Source of the DNA: Pseudoalteromonas sp. S2755
GTDB taxonomy: Bacteria; Pseudomonadota; Gammaproteobacteria; Enterobacterales; Alteromonadaceae
Direction: 5' to 3'
DNA: 58,931 nucleotides
NCBI RefSeq assembly: GCF_005886535.1
Contig: NZ_PNDS01000029.1
Coordinates: 1-58,931, forward strand
Below the pieces are notes generated by a model that saw nothing but the letters and a program-made list of their open reading frames with translations, did no database searches and was not told where the DNA came from. Below, in pieces: positions 38,858 through 49,127 of the stretch; position 1 is the first letter of the stretch; the number at the start of each line of letters is the position of its first letter. The translations under genes were made by a program, and so were the position numbers.

Positions 38858-39862
38858 ATTATTTTTGGTTTGGCCCTATTCTCGGCAAATAGTTGGAGTG
38901 CGGTTATCTTACAGTATCATCACGTGAGTGAGAAACTCCCAGCGGTTACGAGCGTGAGTGAAGAAACCTTTAAGTCTCATCTTAACCATATTAAAGAACA
39001 TGGTTTTTCGGTGATACCTTTACCACAGTTGCTAGATAGCCTGAAGTCGGGCAAGCCTTTACCAGAAAAAACGTTAGCTATCACCTTTGATGATGGCTAT
39101 GAAAACAATATCACTGCGGCGGCCCCGATCCTGGAATCTTTTGGCTTTCCCTATACCATTTTCGTTAACCCTCAACTTATTGACGAAAAGAAAAGCTATG
39201 TGATGACATGGGATGAGTTGAGAACATTAGCAAAACGTGGGGCTATTATCGCAAATCATAGTGCTAAGCACGATTACCTCCACCTCAAACTAAAAAATGA
39301 AACAGCAGCGCAATGGCGTGCACGCGTTGAGCACGATATCACATGGTCACAGCAGCGTATTAAAGAAGAAATTGGCCACGATTATCCATACCTCGCATAC
39401 CCCTACGGCGAGTTTAACCATGAATTACAAAAGCTAGTAGCTGAGCTTGGCTTTATTGGTATTGGACAACACTCTGGTGCGGTTGGTATTTCTTCAGATT
39501 TCACACGTATCGCTCGCTTTCCCGCATCGGGAAATTACAGCAACTTAGAAACATTAAAAACTAAGCTCGAGACCAAAGCGTTCTCTCTGCAAAAATTAGA
39601 TTACCTTGATAGCGTCACGAACAATAAAACACCAGCAATCACGTTGCATTTTAACGATAAAGATTTTCATCAGAGTCAATTTGCATGCTACGTTTCAGGT
39701 GTTGGGCAAGCTGAGCTGACGTGGCTATCAGAAACCAGCGTGCGTATCCAAACCCCGAAAGCACTGCCTACAGGACGGTCACGATATAACTGTACTGCGC
39801 CTTCGATCAAATACACTGGCCGTTACTATTGGTTTTCACAACCTTGGGTTATTGAAAAATAA
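38819..39862 (+). CDS. NodB-type polysaccharide deacetylase family protein
   Basis: A 347-aa exported protein: signal peptide to about residue 27 (ANSWSA), then a NodB domain with the catalytic Asp pair in ITFDDGYENN (about 89-98) and the metal-binding H-x3-H in NHSAKHDYL. About 100 C-terminal residues form a beta-rich extension. It would remove acetyl groups from an extracellular or periplasmic polysaccharide. AAGAGG precedes the ATG at 38819. Single gene, divergent from the MATE gene. Confidence 0.9.
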   Translation: MLRFMAFKKLIQHIIFGLALFSANSWSAVILQYHHVSEKLPAVTSVSEETFKSHLNHIKEHGFSVIPLPQLLDSLKSGKPLPEKTLAITFDDGYENNITAAAPILESFGFPYTIFVNPQLIDEKKSYVMTWDELRTLAKRGAIIANHSAKHDYLHLKLKNETAAQWRARVEHDITWSQQRIKEEIGHDYPYLAYPYGEFNHELQKLVAELGFIGIGQHSGAVGISSDFTRIARFPASGNYSNLETLKTKLETKAFSLQKLDYLDSVTNNKTPAITLHFNDKDFHQSQFACYVSGVGQAELTWLSETSVRIQTPKALPTGRSRYNCTAPSIKYTGRYYWFSQPWVIEK

Positions 39863-39869
39863 CAGCTTT

Positions 39870-39895
39870 GGGTAGGAGCAAGTTCGCTCCTACCC
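39870..39895. terminator. REP-like perfect hairpin, probable terminator
   Basis: A perfect 10-bp stem GGGTAGGAGC / GCTCCTACCC with a 6-base loop, followed on the plus strand by TTACTTTTT. It lies just after the deacetylase stop and right before the cheB stop, so it probably ends both convergent transcripts. The GGTAGGAGC core recurs at 58529, which suggests a repeated extragenic palindrome. Confidence 0.65.
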
Positions 39896-40924
39896 TTACT
39901 TTTTAACTGCGCTCAGCATGGTTTCAGTCACTTTACTCAAAGGTACTAGACTTTGCACTGCACCAAGCTCGTACGCAGCTCTAGGCATTCCCCATACCAC
40001 ACAGCTAAGTTCATCTTGTGCAAAAGTATTGGCACCAGCGGCTTTCAAAGCTAGCATCGCTTTTGCTCCATCACTGCCCATTCCCGTGAGCATAGCAGCA
40101 CACACATGCTTGCCCATTGGCACAAGGGAATTAAATAACACTTCAACTGAAGGTTTGTGACGATTAACAGGCTCATTATCATCTAATCGACATACATATC
40201 CGGTTGCAGTATGTGCCACCTTCAGGTGTTTGTCTCCCGGAGCTATGAATACATGACCAGGTAATAAAATATCACCATCAGCCGCTTCTTTGACTGATAC
40301 CGCACAGGTGCGATCCATTCTTTGTGCGAATGAGGTGCTGAAAACTGGTGGGATATGTTGGGTGATAACAACAGGCGGCGCGTGTGTTGGTAATCGCATA
40401 AGCACCTCTCTGATAGCTTCAGTTCCTCCAGTTGAGGCCCCTATGGCTAAAATAGTATTACGCGAAAATGTATAATTACGGCCAATTTCTAATTCGCTTT
40501 CCTGTTTTGGTGCTTTAAAAGCCCTCACTCTTGCACCAGCCGCTACTCTAATCTTCTTAACCAGTAAATCGGAATAAGACATTAAGGTATCAGCAACATT
40601 GCTGGTGGGCTTAGAAATAAAATCAACGGCACCTAATTCTAGTGCTTCTATCGTGGCGGGTGATCCCTCTTGGGTCAACGTGGAGATCATCACAACAGGC
40701 ATCGGTCTTAAACGCATTAAATTTTTGAGAAAATTAATACCATTCATTTTTGGCATTTCTATATCCAAAGTTAATACGTCAGGCGAAGTAGACTTAATGA
40801 GCTCTCGAGCTTCATAAGGGTCTTCCGCGGTGCCAACAACTTTAATACCATCCGCCTGACCTAGTATTTCCTTTAACAACCCACGAATTAACGGTGAGTC
40901 GTCAACAATCAGAACTTTGATCAT
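39896..40924 (-). CDS. cheB: Chemotaxis protein-glutamate methylesterase CheB
   Basis: Removes methyl groups from (and deamidates) chemoreceptors. The 342-aa protein has a receiver domain (phosphoacceptor Asp54) and a methylesterase domain with catalytic triad Ser164 (GASTGG), His190 (TQHIPP) and Asp285 (GMGSDG). It is the last gene of the che operon, 9 bp after cheD. Confidence 0.97.
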   Translation of the reverse strand: MIKVLIVDDSPLIRGLLKEILGQADGIKVVGTAEDPYEARELIKSTSPDVLTLDIEMPKMNGINFLKNLMRLRPMPVVMISTLTQEGSPATIEALELGAVDFISKPTSNVADTLMSYSDLLVKKIRVAAGARVRAFKAPKQESELEIGRNYTFSRNTILAIGASTGGTEAIREVLMRLPTHAPPVVITQHIPPVFSTSFAQRMDRTCAVSVKEAADGDILLPGHVFIAPGDKHLKVAHTATGYVCRLDDNEPVNRHKPSVEVLFNSLVPMGKHVCAAMLTGMGSDGAKAMLALKAAGANTFAQDELSCVVWGMPRAAYELGAVQSLVPLSKVTETMLSAVKK

Positions 40925-40933
40925 ATTTCACAC

Positions 40934-41548
40934 CTAAAATAGCTCAATATCCGTTTTATTGTCTTGAGCCTCAATATCATGTAAGTAACGCACTTCACGT
41001 TGTTCAATTGTGTTATTGTGCATGGTTCGTAACTTTTTCACTTGCGCTTTGCCACTTTGAGGATGAAAGATAACTTTTCTTGGCCAGGGGCCACCTACAT
41101 CCTGTGAAATTAAATTTAAACTTTCCTCTTCCACATAGGCTTGCGCAAACCTGATGTTCCCTTCACCAATATCAGTCATGGCGCTGATGATTTTTCCACC
41201 GCCAAAAAGTTTAATTTTTAAATTGCTTTTAGACGCCCCATTTTTGAGTACTTCATTTATCAGATACTCCATCGCCCAGTTACCATAACGGCAATTTAGG
41301 TCATCAGCATGCACTTCTCTTAGCGCCTTTGCTCCAGGTAACATAAAGTGATTCATACCACCTATCCCCAATTTCTCGTCATATACGCAAGCGGCAATGC
41401 AGGAACCTAATACAGTCGAAATCAATTCATCCTGCTTGGATACATAGAACTCCCCAGGAAGTACTTTTGCAACGACTTTAGCGCGCCCAGAATCCCAAAA
41501 ACGTTTTACATGCTCGAAGCCTCTGAGGACAGGTCTAAACTCTCTCAT
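40934..41548 (-). CDS. cheD: Chemoreceptor glutamine deamidase CheD
   Basis: A 204-aa cytoplasmic enzyme that deamidates receptor glutamines. It has the active-site cysteine and histidine in LGSCIAACVYD and GGMNHFMLPG, and the IKLFGGGK block. It overlaps the end of cheR by 14 bp, so the two are translationally coupled. No cheC was found in the window. Confidence 0.95.
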   Translation of the reverse strand: MREFRPVLRGFEHVKRFWDSGRAKVVAKVLPGEFYVSKQDELISTVLGSCIAACVYDEKLGIGGMNHFMLPGAKALREVHADDLNCRYGNWAMEYLINEVLKNGASKSNLKIKLFGGGKIISAMTDIGEGNIRFAQAYVEEESLNLISQDVGGPWPRKVIFHPQSGKAQVKKLRTMHNNTIEQREVRYLHDIEAQDNKTDIELF

Positions 41549-42365
41549 TCAACTGACCTTTTTGATAAATGGTTTTACCTAGGTTTTTAAACTCTAAGTG
41601 CTCTTTTCCCATCGTTTCGGAGTGCCCGATAAGTAAATAACCATTGGGAACTAACATGTCATGATACTGCTCAAACAATTTATCTTTGGTTTCTTTATCA
41701 AAATAAATCAAAACATTACGGCAGAAAATAACGTCAAAAGGTCCTTTCATTGGCCACGGTTCTAGAAGATTAAGTCGTTTAAAATGAATGAATGATTGCA
41801 ATTTAGGCTTCACTTTATACACTGTTCCGTCTGCACTTCTGAGAAACCATTTTTTGAGCTTATCTTCATCTAAACCCGTAACGTTGTTAGCCGTATATTC
41901 TCCGAGACTCGCTTTGCCCAAGACGTTGGAATCTAAATCTGTTGCCAGCACTTTTACATCCCAACCACTCGGAAAAGCATTCGCAATAGTCATCGCGATA
42001 CTATAAGGTTCTTCACCAGTAGAGCATCCGGCAGACCAGATCCGGACTCTTCTATCCTGCTTGTGCCTGGCAATAATTTCGGGAACTATTCTTTTAGTTA
42101 AAAACTCGAAATGATGATTTTCTCGAAAAAAAGAAGTTAAGTTAGTTGTTATTGCATTAATAAAGTGACTAAATTCAACATCTTGGTTTTCTTCCAAAAA
42201 AGATAGATATGCCTCAAACGATTTTAGCCCATTTGCTCTTATACGCCTTGCCAACCTTGAGTAAACCATTTCCCTTTTATGCGGTCCGAGCACTATGCCG
42301 CATGTGTCATAAACCCGAGCAGAAATTTCGGAAAAATCCTTATCGGTCAACAGAAACTCTCGCAT
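41535..42365 (-). CDS. cheR: Chemoreceptor methyltransferase CheR
   Basis: A 276-aa SAM-dependent enzyme that methylates receptor glutamates. It has the helical N-terminal domain, the SAM motif WSAGCSTGEEPYSIAM (about 109-124) and FDVIFCRNVLIYFD. It lies directly after the MCP gene, which carries a C-terminal WxxF tether of the type that binds the beta subdomain of CheR. Confidence 0.96.
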   Translation of the reverse strand: MREFLLTDKDFSEISARVYDTCGIVLGPHKREMVYSRLARRIRANGLKSFEAYLSFLEENQDVEFSHFINAITTNLTSFFRENHHFEFLTKRIVPEIIARHKQDRRVRIWSAGCSTGEEPYSIAMTIANAFPSGWDVKVLATDLDSNVLGKASLGEYTANNVTGLDEDKLKKWFLRSADGTVYKVKPKLQSFIHFKRLNLLEPWPMKGPFDVIFCRNVLIYFDKETKDKLFEQYHDMLVPNGYLLIGHSETMGKEHLEFKNLGKTIYQKGQLNERV

Positions 42366-42416
42366 CGTCGTATTCCTTCAGCCAACCCCAATACGGAATT
42401 GATCTATTGCCTAGCC

Positions 42417-45104
42417 CTAAAACTCTTCCCACTCTTCCGAGTCATCTGCAAACTGATTACTTCTCGTGTTTTGCTGCGGGGGTTTATTAGAGTTCATTGT
42501 CCGTTTTGGTAATTGCTTTTCTGGCGTCTTAAAGCTCTTCGGCGACTCAGTTATTTCTAAACTACGATGAGTGGTTTCATCAAGTGTGAAGAAGTTTAAT
42601 AGTCTTCTCATATCATTTGCTTGCTCAGCCATCGATTCTCCTGCGGCTGACGCTTCTTCAACTAAAGCAGCATTTTGCTGCGTCATTTCGTCCATTTGTG
42701 ACACTGCTTTATTGACCTGCTCAATACCAGAGCTCTGCTCAATCGACGCTTCAGCAATGTCGGAAATCATGTTGGTCACCCTCTTAACAGACTCAACTAT
42801 TTCTTTTAGTGTTTCGCCAGACTCATTAACCAGTACCGTACCATCTTCGACTTTACTTACACTGTCTCTGATCAGATCTTTAATCTCTTTCGCCGCGGCT
42901 GCAGAACGCTGAGCAAGATTACGTACTTCACCAGCGACCACAGCAAAGCCTCGACCTTGCTCTCCAGCCCGAGCTGCTTCAACGGCTGCGTTCAATGCCA
43001 ATAGGTTTGTCTGAAAAGCGATTTCATCAATAACACCTATAATGTCCGCAATTTTCTTACTTGAATCATTAATTTCAGACATACTCTCAACAGCGCGCGT
43101 AACGACTTCACCACCTTTGGTCGCCTTGTCACAAGTTTCTTCAGCTAATTCGTTCGCTACTTTCGCGTTATCTGCATTTTGCTTAACGGTGCTCGTCATT
43201 TCTTCCATGCTAGAGGCGGTTTCCTCTAGTGAGGATGCCTGCTCTTCTGTACGTTGACTCAAATCCGCGTTACCTTGGGATATTTCATCAGCACCACTGG
43301 CAACCAAATTTGCAGAAGTACGAACTCGACCCAGTACCTCGGTTAACTTCTCAGCGGTAGTATTTGCATCTTTTTTAAGTTTTTCGTATGCCCCACGATA
43401 TTCACCTTCAATACGTCTGGTCAGGTTACCAGTCGCCAATGCGTCTAACATCTCTCCCATGTCTGTAACCGTTTCATCAACCGTGGAGACTAGGCTATTC
43501 AAACCCTGTGTTAACCTCAGGTAGAATCCATCTTTGCCATCTTCTGACAAGCGAACGCTCAAATTACCACCATTTGCAGACTGGACAAGGCCATTCACTT
43601 CTTTCTCAATCGTAACCTCTTTGGTTCTATCTTCCCATTCGACAACGGTGCCCACGCGTTCGTCATTATCATCAAATATCGGGTTAGCGACTAAGCCAAA
43701 AGTTCTTCCACCAACGGTAATTTCAGTTTTATACTCGGCTTCAAGTCGAGAGAGCATACTGCGTTGGTGACTTGGGTTGCGGTGGAATACATCAATATTC
43801 GCTCCCATAAGTTGGTTACTATCAAAATTAGGCAGGTCACGTCTTACATCGCTCTCAGCATTTCTCATCATATCTTTCACTGCACGATTCAAGTAAACGA
43901 TCTCAAACTGCTCATTTGCTATCATCGTGTTCGTTGAAACGTTGTCTAATGCTCTTCGGACGCGCAAGTTTTCAGCTGCGGCTGTTTTCTCTTCCTCTTC
44001 ACGAACTAAACGCTCTGTTTTGTCGTCCCACTCAACGACGGTACCAATCCGCTTTTTATCATCATCAAATACCGGAGTAGCAATCAAACCAAAGGTGAAG
44101 CCAGCAACTTTGATATCTGTGCTGTATACATCGCTCAATTTCTCAAGCAGATTTCTTTGATGGCTAGGGTTCGCATGAAATACATCAATACATTGCCCGA
44201 CAAGCGTATCCACATCAAAGTTCGGTAATGATTTTCTAAGCTGCATTTGATTGTCTCTCAACATTCGCACAACCGAATCATTAACATAAATAATATTCAA
44301 CTCTTCGTCCGCTAGCATTACGTTTGCTTGGCAAACGTCCAGTGCGCTTGATATACGAGCATTGTGGCTCGCTAAATCCGCCTGCTTTTTCTCTAGCGCT
44401 AATTCTCTTGTAAGATCTTTCCACTCAACTAAAGTCGCGATCCTTAACCCTTCATCGTCGAAAACAGGCGTGGCAATGAGGTCAAAGGTTAAACCTGCCA
44501 CTTTGATTTGTGTGACATATGGGCGGGTCAAATTAGCTAGGATACCTCTCTGATGGCTAGGGTTTTTATGAAATGTATCAATGTTCGCACCAATCAAGCT
44601 ATCAACATTAAAGCCTGGTAATTCTTGCTGTAACTTAGCCTGATTTTTACGTAGCATACTTGTCAATGAATCGTTCAAATACACTATGTTGAGAGAAGCA
44701 TCTGCAAGCATAACATTGGCCTGACAGACCTTTAAAGCTAGCAACAAACTATGGCTATGATCTTGACCATCTGCTGCGTCACCATTTAATAAATTAGCAA
44801 CCGCTTTGTATAAAGATGATTGACGTGATGCATTACTTGCTTTGAGTAAGCTAGCATCTTTACTTTCTATCGCGGGAACAATTTCCTCAACATCTTGCAA
44901 CTTAGAAAGCAGAATGTTTGCGCTTTGCTTGAGTAGTAAAATTGCCAGCACTACACTGACACCCGCTATAACCATCGCCACATAGGCTTGTGTAGACATA
45001 TTAATATTCAACATTTGAACACTAATTGCCAAGCCCACAAATATTATGGCACCCGCTATTAGCACCCTATTATTGAGTTGACTTGCTAATGCTTGATCGC
45101 TCAT
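42417..45104 (-). CDS. Methyl-accepting chemotaxis protein with three PAS domains and C-terminal WxxF tether
   Basis: An 895-aa receptor. Two membrane helices near the N terminus (about 13-60) leave almost no periplasmic loop, so sensing is probably cytoplasmic. Three tandem PAS repeats follow (about 120-480), each with the signature FHxNPSHQR and VEWxDxT, then one or two HAMP-like units, then the signalling domain with the conserved tip [21 protein letters not shown]. The last five residues are EWEEF, matching the xWxxF CheR/CheB tether. The ATG at 45104 has a strong GGGGGA site; an upstream TTG is less likely. Confidence 0.94.
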   Translation of the reverse strand: MSDQALASQLNNRVLIAGAIIFVGLAISVQMLNINMSTQAYVAMVIAGVSVVLAILLLKQSANILLSKLQDVEEIVPAIESKDASLLKASNASRQSSLYKAVANLLNGDAADGQDHSHSLLLALKVCQANVMLADASLNIVYLNDSLTSMLRKNQAKLQQELPGFNVDSLIGANIDTFHKNPSHQRGILANLTRPYVTQIKVAGLTFDLIATPVFDDEGLRIATLVEWKDLTRELALEKKQADLASHNARISSALDVCQANVMLADEELNIIYVNDSVVRMLRDNQMQLRKSLPNFDVDTLVGQCIDVFHANPSHQRNLLEKLSDVYSTDIKVAGFTFGLIATPVFDDDKKRIGTVVEWDDKTERLVREEEEKTAAAENLRVRRALDNVSTNTMIANEQFEIVYLNRAVKDMMRNAESDVRRDLPNFDSNQLMGANIDVFHRNPSHQRSMLSRLEAEYKTEITVGGRTFGLVANPIFDDNDERVGTVVEWEDRTKEVTIEKEVNGLVQSANGGNLSVRLSEDGKDGFYLRLTQGLNSLVSTVDETVTDMGEMLDALATGNLTRRIEGEYRGAYEKLKKDANTTAEKLTEVLGRVRTSANLVASGADEISQGNADLSQRTEEQASSLEETASSMEEMTSTVKQNADNAKVANELAEETCDKATKGGEVVTRAVESMSEINDSSKKIADIIGVIDEIAFQTNLLALNAAVEAARAGEQGRGFAVVAGEVRNLAQRSAAAAKEIKDLIRDSVSKVEDGTVLVNESGETLKEIVESVKRVTNMISDIAEASIEQSSGIEQVNKAVSQMDEMTQQNAALVEEASAAGESMAEQANDMRRLLNFFTLDETTHRSLEITESPKSFKTPEKQLPKRTMNSNKPPQQNTRSNQFADDSEEWEEF

Positions 45105-45105
45105 G

Positions 45106-45627
45106 TTATCCCCCGACAACCAATTGCTCGCTTTGCTTTACTTCTAGATCTAATATTTTCTTCAAATTCAAAAGTACGACCATTTTCTCACCAACATTAA
45201 CCAGTCCTTGTACAAATTGACTATTTTCCGAGTCTTGAAAATCTGGAACATCCTTCGCAGTTTCTTGATTGATGCTGTATACATCAGACACTGCATCAAC
45301 AACTAACCCCATAATTTTTGTTGCCTCTTTTATTACAACAGAGACAACGATAACCACGGTTAGCGCTCCGTATTCAATTTGCGGTAAACCGAATCGAACC
45401 CTTAAATCAATGATTGGCACTATCGTGCCACGTAAATTAATTGCACCATTCACATATTCAGGCGCATTTGGAATTGCAGTGACTTCTTCCCACCCCCTGA
45501 TTTCCTGTACGGCCAGAATATCCATGCCGTACTCCTCGCCCGCCATCATAAAGGTGAGAAATTGTGTATCGTCGTCTCGGTCTGCAAACATGACTTGTTC
45601 ATTAATCGAGGTTTTTTCAGTGATCAT
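45106..45627 (-). CDS. cheW: Chemotaxis coupling protein CheW
   Basis: A 173-aa scaffold that joins CheA to the receptor. It has the double beta-barrel CheW fold: [38 protein letters not shown] and [11 protein letters not shown]. It overlaps the cheA stop by 4 bp (ATGA) and its stop is 1 bp from the MCP start. The core complex genes are thus in the order cheY, cheA, cheW, MCP. Confidence 0.97.
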   Translation of the reverse strand: MITEKTSINEQVMFADRDDDTQFLTFMMAGEEYGMDILAVQEIRGWEEVTAIPNAPEYVNGAINLRGTIVPIIDLRVRFGLPQIEYGALTVVIVVSVVIKEATKIMGLVVDAVSDVYSINQETAKDVPDFQDSENSQFVQGLVNVGEKMVVLLNLKKILDLEVKQSEQLVVGG

Positions 45628-47714
45628 GACACCACCTCATCTAACTCTTGTTCTACTAGTAACTCTTGAGTGCCTGGACGCTTTAAGCCACTTAGTTTGA
45701 TAAGGCCGCTAATATCAACAATTAAAGAGACTCGGCCATCACCTAAAATTGTCGCCCCTGAGATCCCATTCACTTTTTGATAATTTGCTTCGAGACTTTT
45801 AATAACGACCTGTTGTTGCGCCAGTAAATCATCCACCAATAACCCCACTTTATGATTGTCACTCTCAACAACCACTAACAGTGTTTTATCCAACTCTTCT
45901 ATTGCACCACCATGGTTGAATAGTTGATATAGCCTTAGTATTGGTATGTATTCATCTCGTAACCTAAGCACCTCTAAGCCATTACCTACTTTGCTCACTT
46001 TTTTAATATCTATTTGTAAAGACTCAACAATGGAAATAAGTGGAATAATGTAGGTATGCTTTGCAACTTTAACCAATTGACCATCAAGAATGGCTAGCGT
46101 TAATGGCAACCTAATTGTAAATGTTGAGCCAATCCCTTTTGCTGAAGTTACTTCAACGCTGCCATTCAATGCTTGAATATTTCTTCGAACAACATCCATT
46201 CCCACGCCGCGACCAGAGATATCACTCACTTCATCGGCTGTTGAAAACCCAGGCCTAAAAATAAGTTCATTAACCTCTTCAATAGTCAGCTCGTCAGTTG
46301 CTTGAATTAGGCCATTGGCAATTGCTTTACTTTTTATTTTTTCAGTATTTAAACCCCTACCATCATCCATGATTTCAATCACAATATTTCCGCCTTGATG
46401 GAAAGCATTCAGTGTCACCGTACCAACAGGATCTTTCCCAGCTTTTATTCTGTCTTCCGGTGTTTCTAAGCCATGGTCCAATGAGTTTCTGACTAAATGC
46501 ACCATAGGATCGGAAATTTTCTCCATCACGGTTTTATCTAGTTCTGTCTGCTCTCCTAGCAGTTTAAGCTCAACCTGTTTATTCAACTTTTGCGACGTAT
46601 CCCTTACTAAACGAGGAAATCGACTGAAGACAAAACTAATAGGTAACATCCTGATACGCATTACATTTTCTTGTAAATCTCGCGTATTGTGAGCTAATTG
46701 AGCAAGACCTTCTTGCATCGCAGCAAGCGTATTTTCTGTCGGCTCTTGCTCACCTAATTGAGTCAACATAGCCTGGGTAATAACCAACTCCCCTACCATA
46801 TTGATAAGCGAATCAACTTTATCAATCCCAACACGGATCGAAGTCGATTCTGCTGATTTCTTGCTAGCCTCAGGCTTAGCCTTTATCGCTGTCAATGAGG
46901 GTGTTTTTGGTACATCAATAGTTTGAGTGTCTTTGCTCGACGCTTCTTTCCTCTCACTGTCTAGCTCTGACGTTGTGGAGACACTCGCATCATCTTCAAA
47001 TAAACCACCGCATAAGGTAATAGAAATTTCAGCATCATCCTCAACCCACTCAAATACTTCTTTAATCGCCGACTCTGGATGACTGGTTGTTAAGTATAAC
47101 CTCCAACTGAGGTAGCAATCCTCTGGATTAAAGTCATCAATTTCAGGTATTGAATCACAAAACGCATGAGTTTCTAAATCCCCCAACTCTGACAGCTCAC
47201 TCAACATATAAAGTGGTTCGTTACCGGTTTTAAATAAATGGGGGAGCGGTTTGAAATCTATTTGATAGGTTTGAGATTCTTGCCCTTGAGGTGTGCTATC
47301 GGCAGTATCTGAACTAACACTCTCATTACCACCTAGAATCTCTTCAAATTTAACTTTCAACTCATTCGCATTGGAAAGGTCTGGCTCTCCCTCGGCTTGT
47401 AATGCGGTTAGTAAGGCCCTTAAACAATCAACGGATTGGAGCAGTAAATTGACATGTTCAGCGGTCAACTGTCGACGCCCATCTCTGATCTGATCGAGTA
47501 AAGTTTCTAACACATGCGTGAAGTTCGCGACGGAAGTAAAACCAAATGTTCCACTACCACCTTTTATGCTGTGTGCTGCGCGAAATATAGTATTGATCGT
47601 TTCTGAGTCTTCATGGCCTGGCTGCAAATTCAGCAGCTCAGCTTCCATTACATCTAGACCTTCAAAGCTCTCTTCAAAAAAGACATCAAAAAATTGGCTT
47701 AAATCAATACTCAT
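45624..47714 (-). CDS. cheA: Chemotaxis histidine kinase CheA
   Basis: A 696-aa kinase: HPt domain with phosphorylated His48 (AAHSIKGGSGTFGF), an intermediate response-regulator-binding-like domain (about 150-245), a polar linker (about 245-290), the dimerisation helices, the ATPase domain with HLVRNSLDHGLE, DDGRGL and GRGVGMDVV, and a C-terminal CheW-like domain. It is transcribed with cheY and cheW. Confidence 0.97.
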   Translation of the reverse strand: MSIDLSQFFDVFFEESFEGLDVMEAELLNLQPGHEDSETINTIFRAAHSIKGGSGTFGFTSVANFTHVLETLLDQIRDGRRQLTAEHVNLLLQSVDCLRALLTALQAEGEPDLSNANELKVKFEEILGGNESVSSDTADSTPQGQESQTYQIDFKPLPHLFKTGNEPLYMLSELSELGDLETHAFCDSIPEIDDFNPEDCYLSWRLYLTTSHPESAIKEVFEWVEDDAEISITLCGGLFEDDASVSTTSELDSERKEASSKDTQTIDVPKTPSLTAIKAKPEASKKSAESTSIRVGIDKVDSLINMVGELVITQAMLTQLGEQEPTENTLAAMQEGLAQLAHNTRDLQENVMRIRMLPISFVFSRFPRLVRDTSQKLNKQVELKLLGEQTELDKTVMEKISDPMVHLVRNSLDHGLETPEDRIKAGKDPVGTVTLNAFHQGGNIVIEIMDDGRGLNTEKIKSKAIANGLIQATDELTIEEVNELIFRPGFSTADEVSDISGRGVGMDVVRRNIQALNGSVEVTSAKGIGSTFTIRLPLTLAILDGQLVKVAKHTYIIPLISIVESLQIDIKKVSKVGNGLEVLRLRDEYIPILRLYQLFNHGGAIEELDKTLLVVVESDNHKVGLLVDDLLAQQQVVIKSLEANYQKVNGISGATILGDGRVSLIVDISGLIKLSGLKRPGTQELLVEQELDEVVS

Positions 47715-47733
47715 ATCGATGCCTCTCTAGTAT

Positions 47734-48096
47734 CTATCTTATGACTTTTTTCAATACCGCTAGTAGTTGTTCAGGGTTGAATGGCTTTACTATCCAACCT
47801 GTTGCTCCCGCTGCTTTACCTTCTGTTTTTTTATCTAGCCCTGACTCAGTTGTCAGCATTAGTAAAGGGGTGAACTTATAGTTGGGCAGACTGCGCAGCT
47901 CTTTAATCAGTGTGATCCCATCCATTACCGGCATGTTTACATCAGAGATCACTGCATCGAACCCTTGTTGCTTGGCAATAGATAGCGCTTCACTGCCATC
48001 TTTTGCTTCCGTGACATCAAAACCTGCTTTTTTCAGCGTAAAACCAACCATTTGGCGCATTGATGCCGAATCATCCACAGCTAAAATCTTTTTCAT
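47734..48096 (-). CDS. cheY: Chemotaxis response regulator CheY-like
   Basis: A single receiver domain of 120 aa with VDDSASMR, phosphoacceptor Asp52 (VISDVNMP), the Thr in LTTESG and KPFNPEQL. I use the ATG at 48096 because AAGAGG lies 7 bases upstream; a GTG two codons earlier overlaps that site. It may act on CheA output or on a target outside the flagellar motor. The STAS gene precedes it by 9 bp. Confidence 0.94.
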   Translation of the reverse strand: MKKILAVDDSASMRQMVGFTLKKAGFDVTEAKDGSEALSIAKQQGFDAVISDVNMPVMDGITLIKELRSLPNYKFTPLLMLTTESGLDKKTEGKAAGATGWIVKPFNPEQLLAVLKKVIR

Positions 48097-48105
48097 ATTC
48101 ACCTC

Positions 48106-48378
48106 TTAATTTTCAATACTATGGAATAAATAATGGGTTAATCCCAACTCATTTACCGCCTGCGCTAAAGCATCACTTTCACCATGCCATACAATTTTAT
48201 GTTCTAACGAATGCAAGTGTTTCTGTACGGCACAGAGCAATTGTATAGATGCAGTGTCGGCTCTTTGCACTTCGCTAATATCAATCGTGATGTCTGATGT
48301 TTCCATAGAGTCTTGGAAAATCTGATGGTACAGGCTTTCCACATGATTAATCGCCATTTCAGGTGGAAGTTTCAACAT
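48106..48378 (-). CDS. STAS-domain protein heading the che operon
   Basis: A 90-aa STAS domain (anti-sigma factor antagonist-like or MlaB-like fold): ITIDISEVQRADTASIQLLCAV is the typical strand-loop-helix, with Thr rather than Ser at the position often phosphorylated. Its partner is not obvious. Being first in the chemotaxis operon, 9 bp before cheY, it probably tunes or connects this pathway, but that is inference. Confidence 0.88.
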   Translation of the reverse strand: MLKLPPEMAINHVESLYHQIFQDSMETSDITIDISEVQRADTASIQLLCAVQKHLHSLEHKIVWHGESDALAQAVNELGLTHYLFHSIEN

Positions 48379-48501
48379 GAGCTGAAGACTATCCTTGTAA
48401 AAATGAGTAATAAAATTAGCTTAGACCGTGATGGTAAAAATGCCACAAAGATTGATTAAAAATCCGCAAATAATTAAAGCGTTAGAGGTAAGATGATACA
48501 G

Positions 48502-48525
48502 CGACACTGGGGTCGACCAGTGTCG
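48502..48525. other. Perfect hairpin after the sco gene
   Basis: A 9-bp perfect stem CGACACTGG / CCAGTGTCG with a 6-base loop, 8 bases after the sco stop. It lacks a T-run on either strand, so it is not a classical terminator; it may protect the 3' end of the oxidase operon transcript. Confidence 0.5.
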
Positions 48526-48533
48526 ATATAAGA

Positions 48534-49127
48534 CTAATTGATGATCTTCTCTAGGTCAGCGAGAAGCAGTTTGTCATCGATAGTAGGGATAGCTCCAGCT
48601 GTATGTGTAGGTTTGAAAATAGCCTCAAGCTGACCTTTTGGGTTAATTAATGCTACAGATGCGCTATGATCAACATAGTACTCTTCTGTCTGTTCCTGAT
48701 TTATTGCATAGATCAAACCGAGATCTCTTACAAAAGGAAACAAAACAGAGTGATCGGCAGATACCGCTTTAAATGAGGGCTCGAAATGCCTTATGTAAGC
48801 TAAACGCTTCTCTTCAGTATCTCTGTTGGGATCAACCGATACAAACCATACCTGTAAGTCATCTTTATTCTTTACGGATTGATATACGTGAGTTAACTTC
48901 AACAGCGTCATAGGACAAACATCTGGGCAACTGGTGTAACCCAAAAATAGCAAATTCCATTTATCGGTAAAGTCTTGATTTGAGACAGCCTCACCGTATT
49001 GGTCCCTTAACTCAAACGCTTTAACGTCCTTGGGCTTAGAGTACCAAACCACTTTTTCTGATACATCTGGTGCAGGTCCACAACCAAACAGTATAAAAAT
49101 AGAGACGATTAAGAGTAACTTTTTCAT
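48534..49127 (-). CDS. SCO1/SenC family copper chaperone
   Basis: A 197-aa lipoprotein (lipobox LFGC, Cys16) with a thioredoxin-like fold. It has the copper-binding TSCPDVCPMT (CxxxC) and the distal His in VDHSASVALI. SCO proteins deliver copper to the CuA centre of subunit II. It is the last gene of the oxidase operon and overlaps cyoE by 4 bp. Confidence 0.95.
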   Translation of the reverse strand: MKKLLLIVSIFILFGCGPAPDVSEKVVWYSKPKDVKAFELRDQYGEAVSNQDFTDKWNLLFLGYTSCPDVCPMTLLKLTHVYQSVKNKDDLQVWFVSVDPNRDTEEKRLAYIRHFEPSFKAVSADHSVLFPFVRDLGLIYAINQEQTEEYYVDHSASVALINPKGQLEAIFKPTHTAGAIPTIDDKLLLADLEKIIN

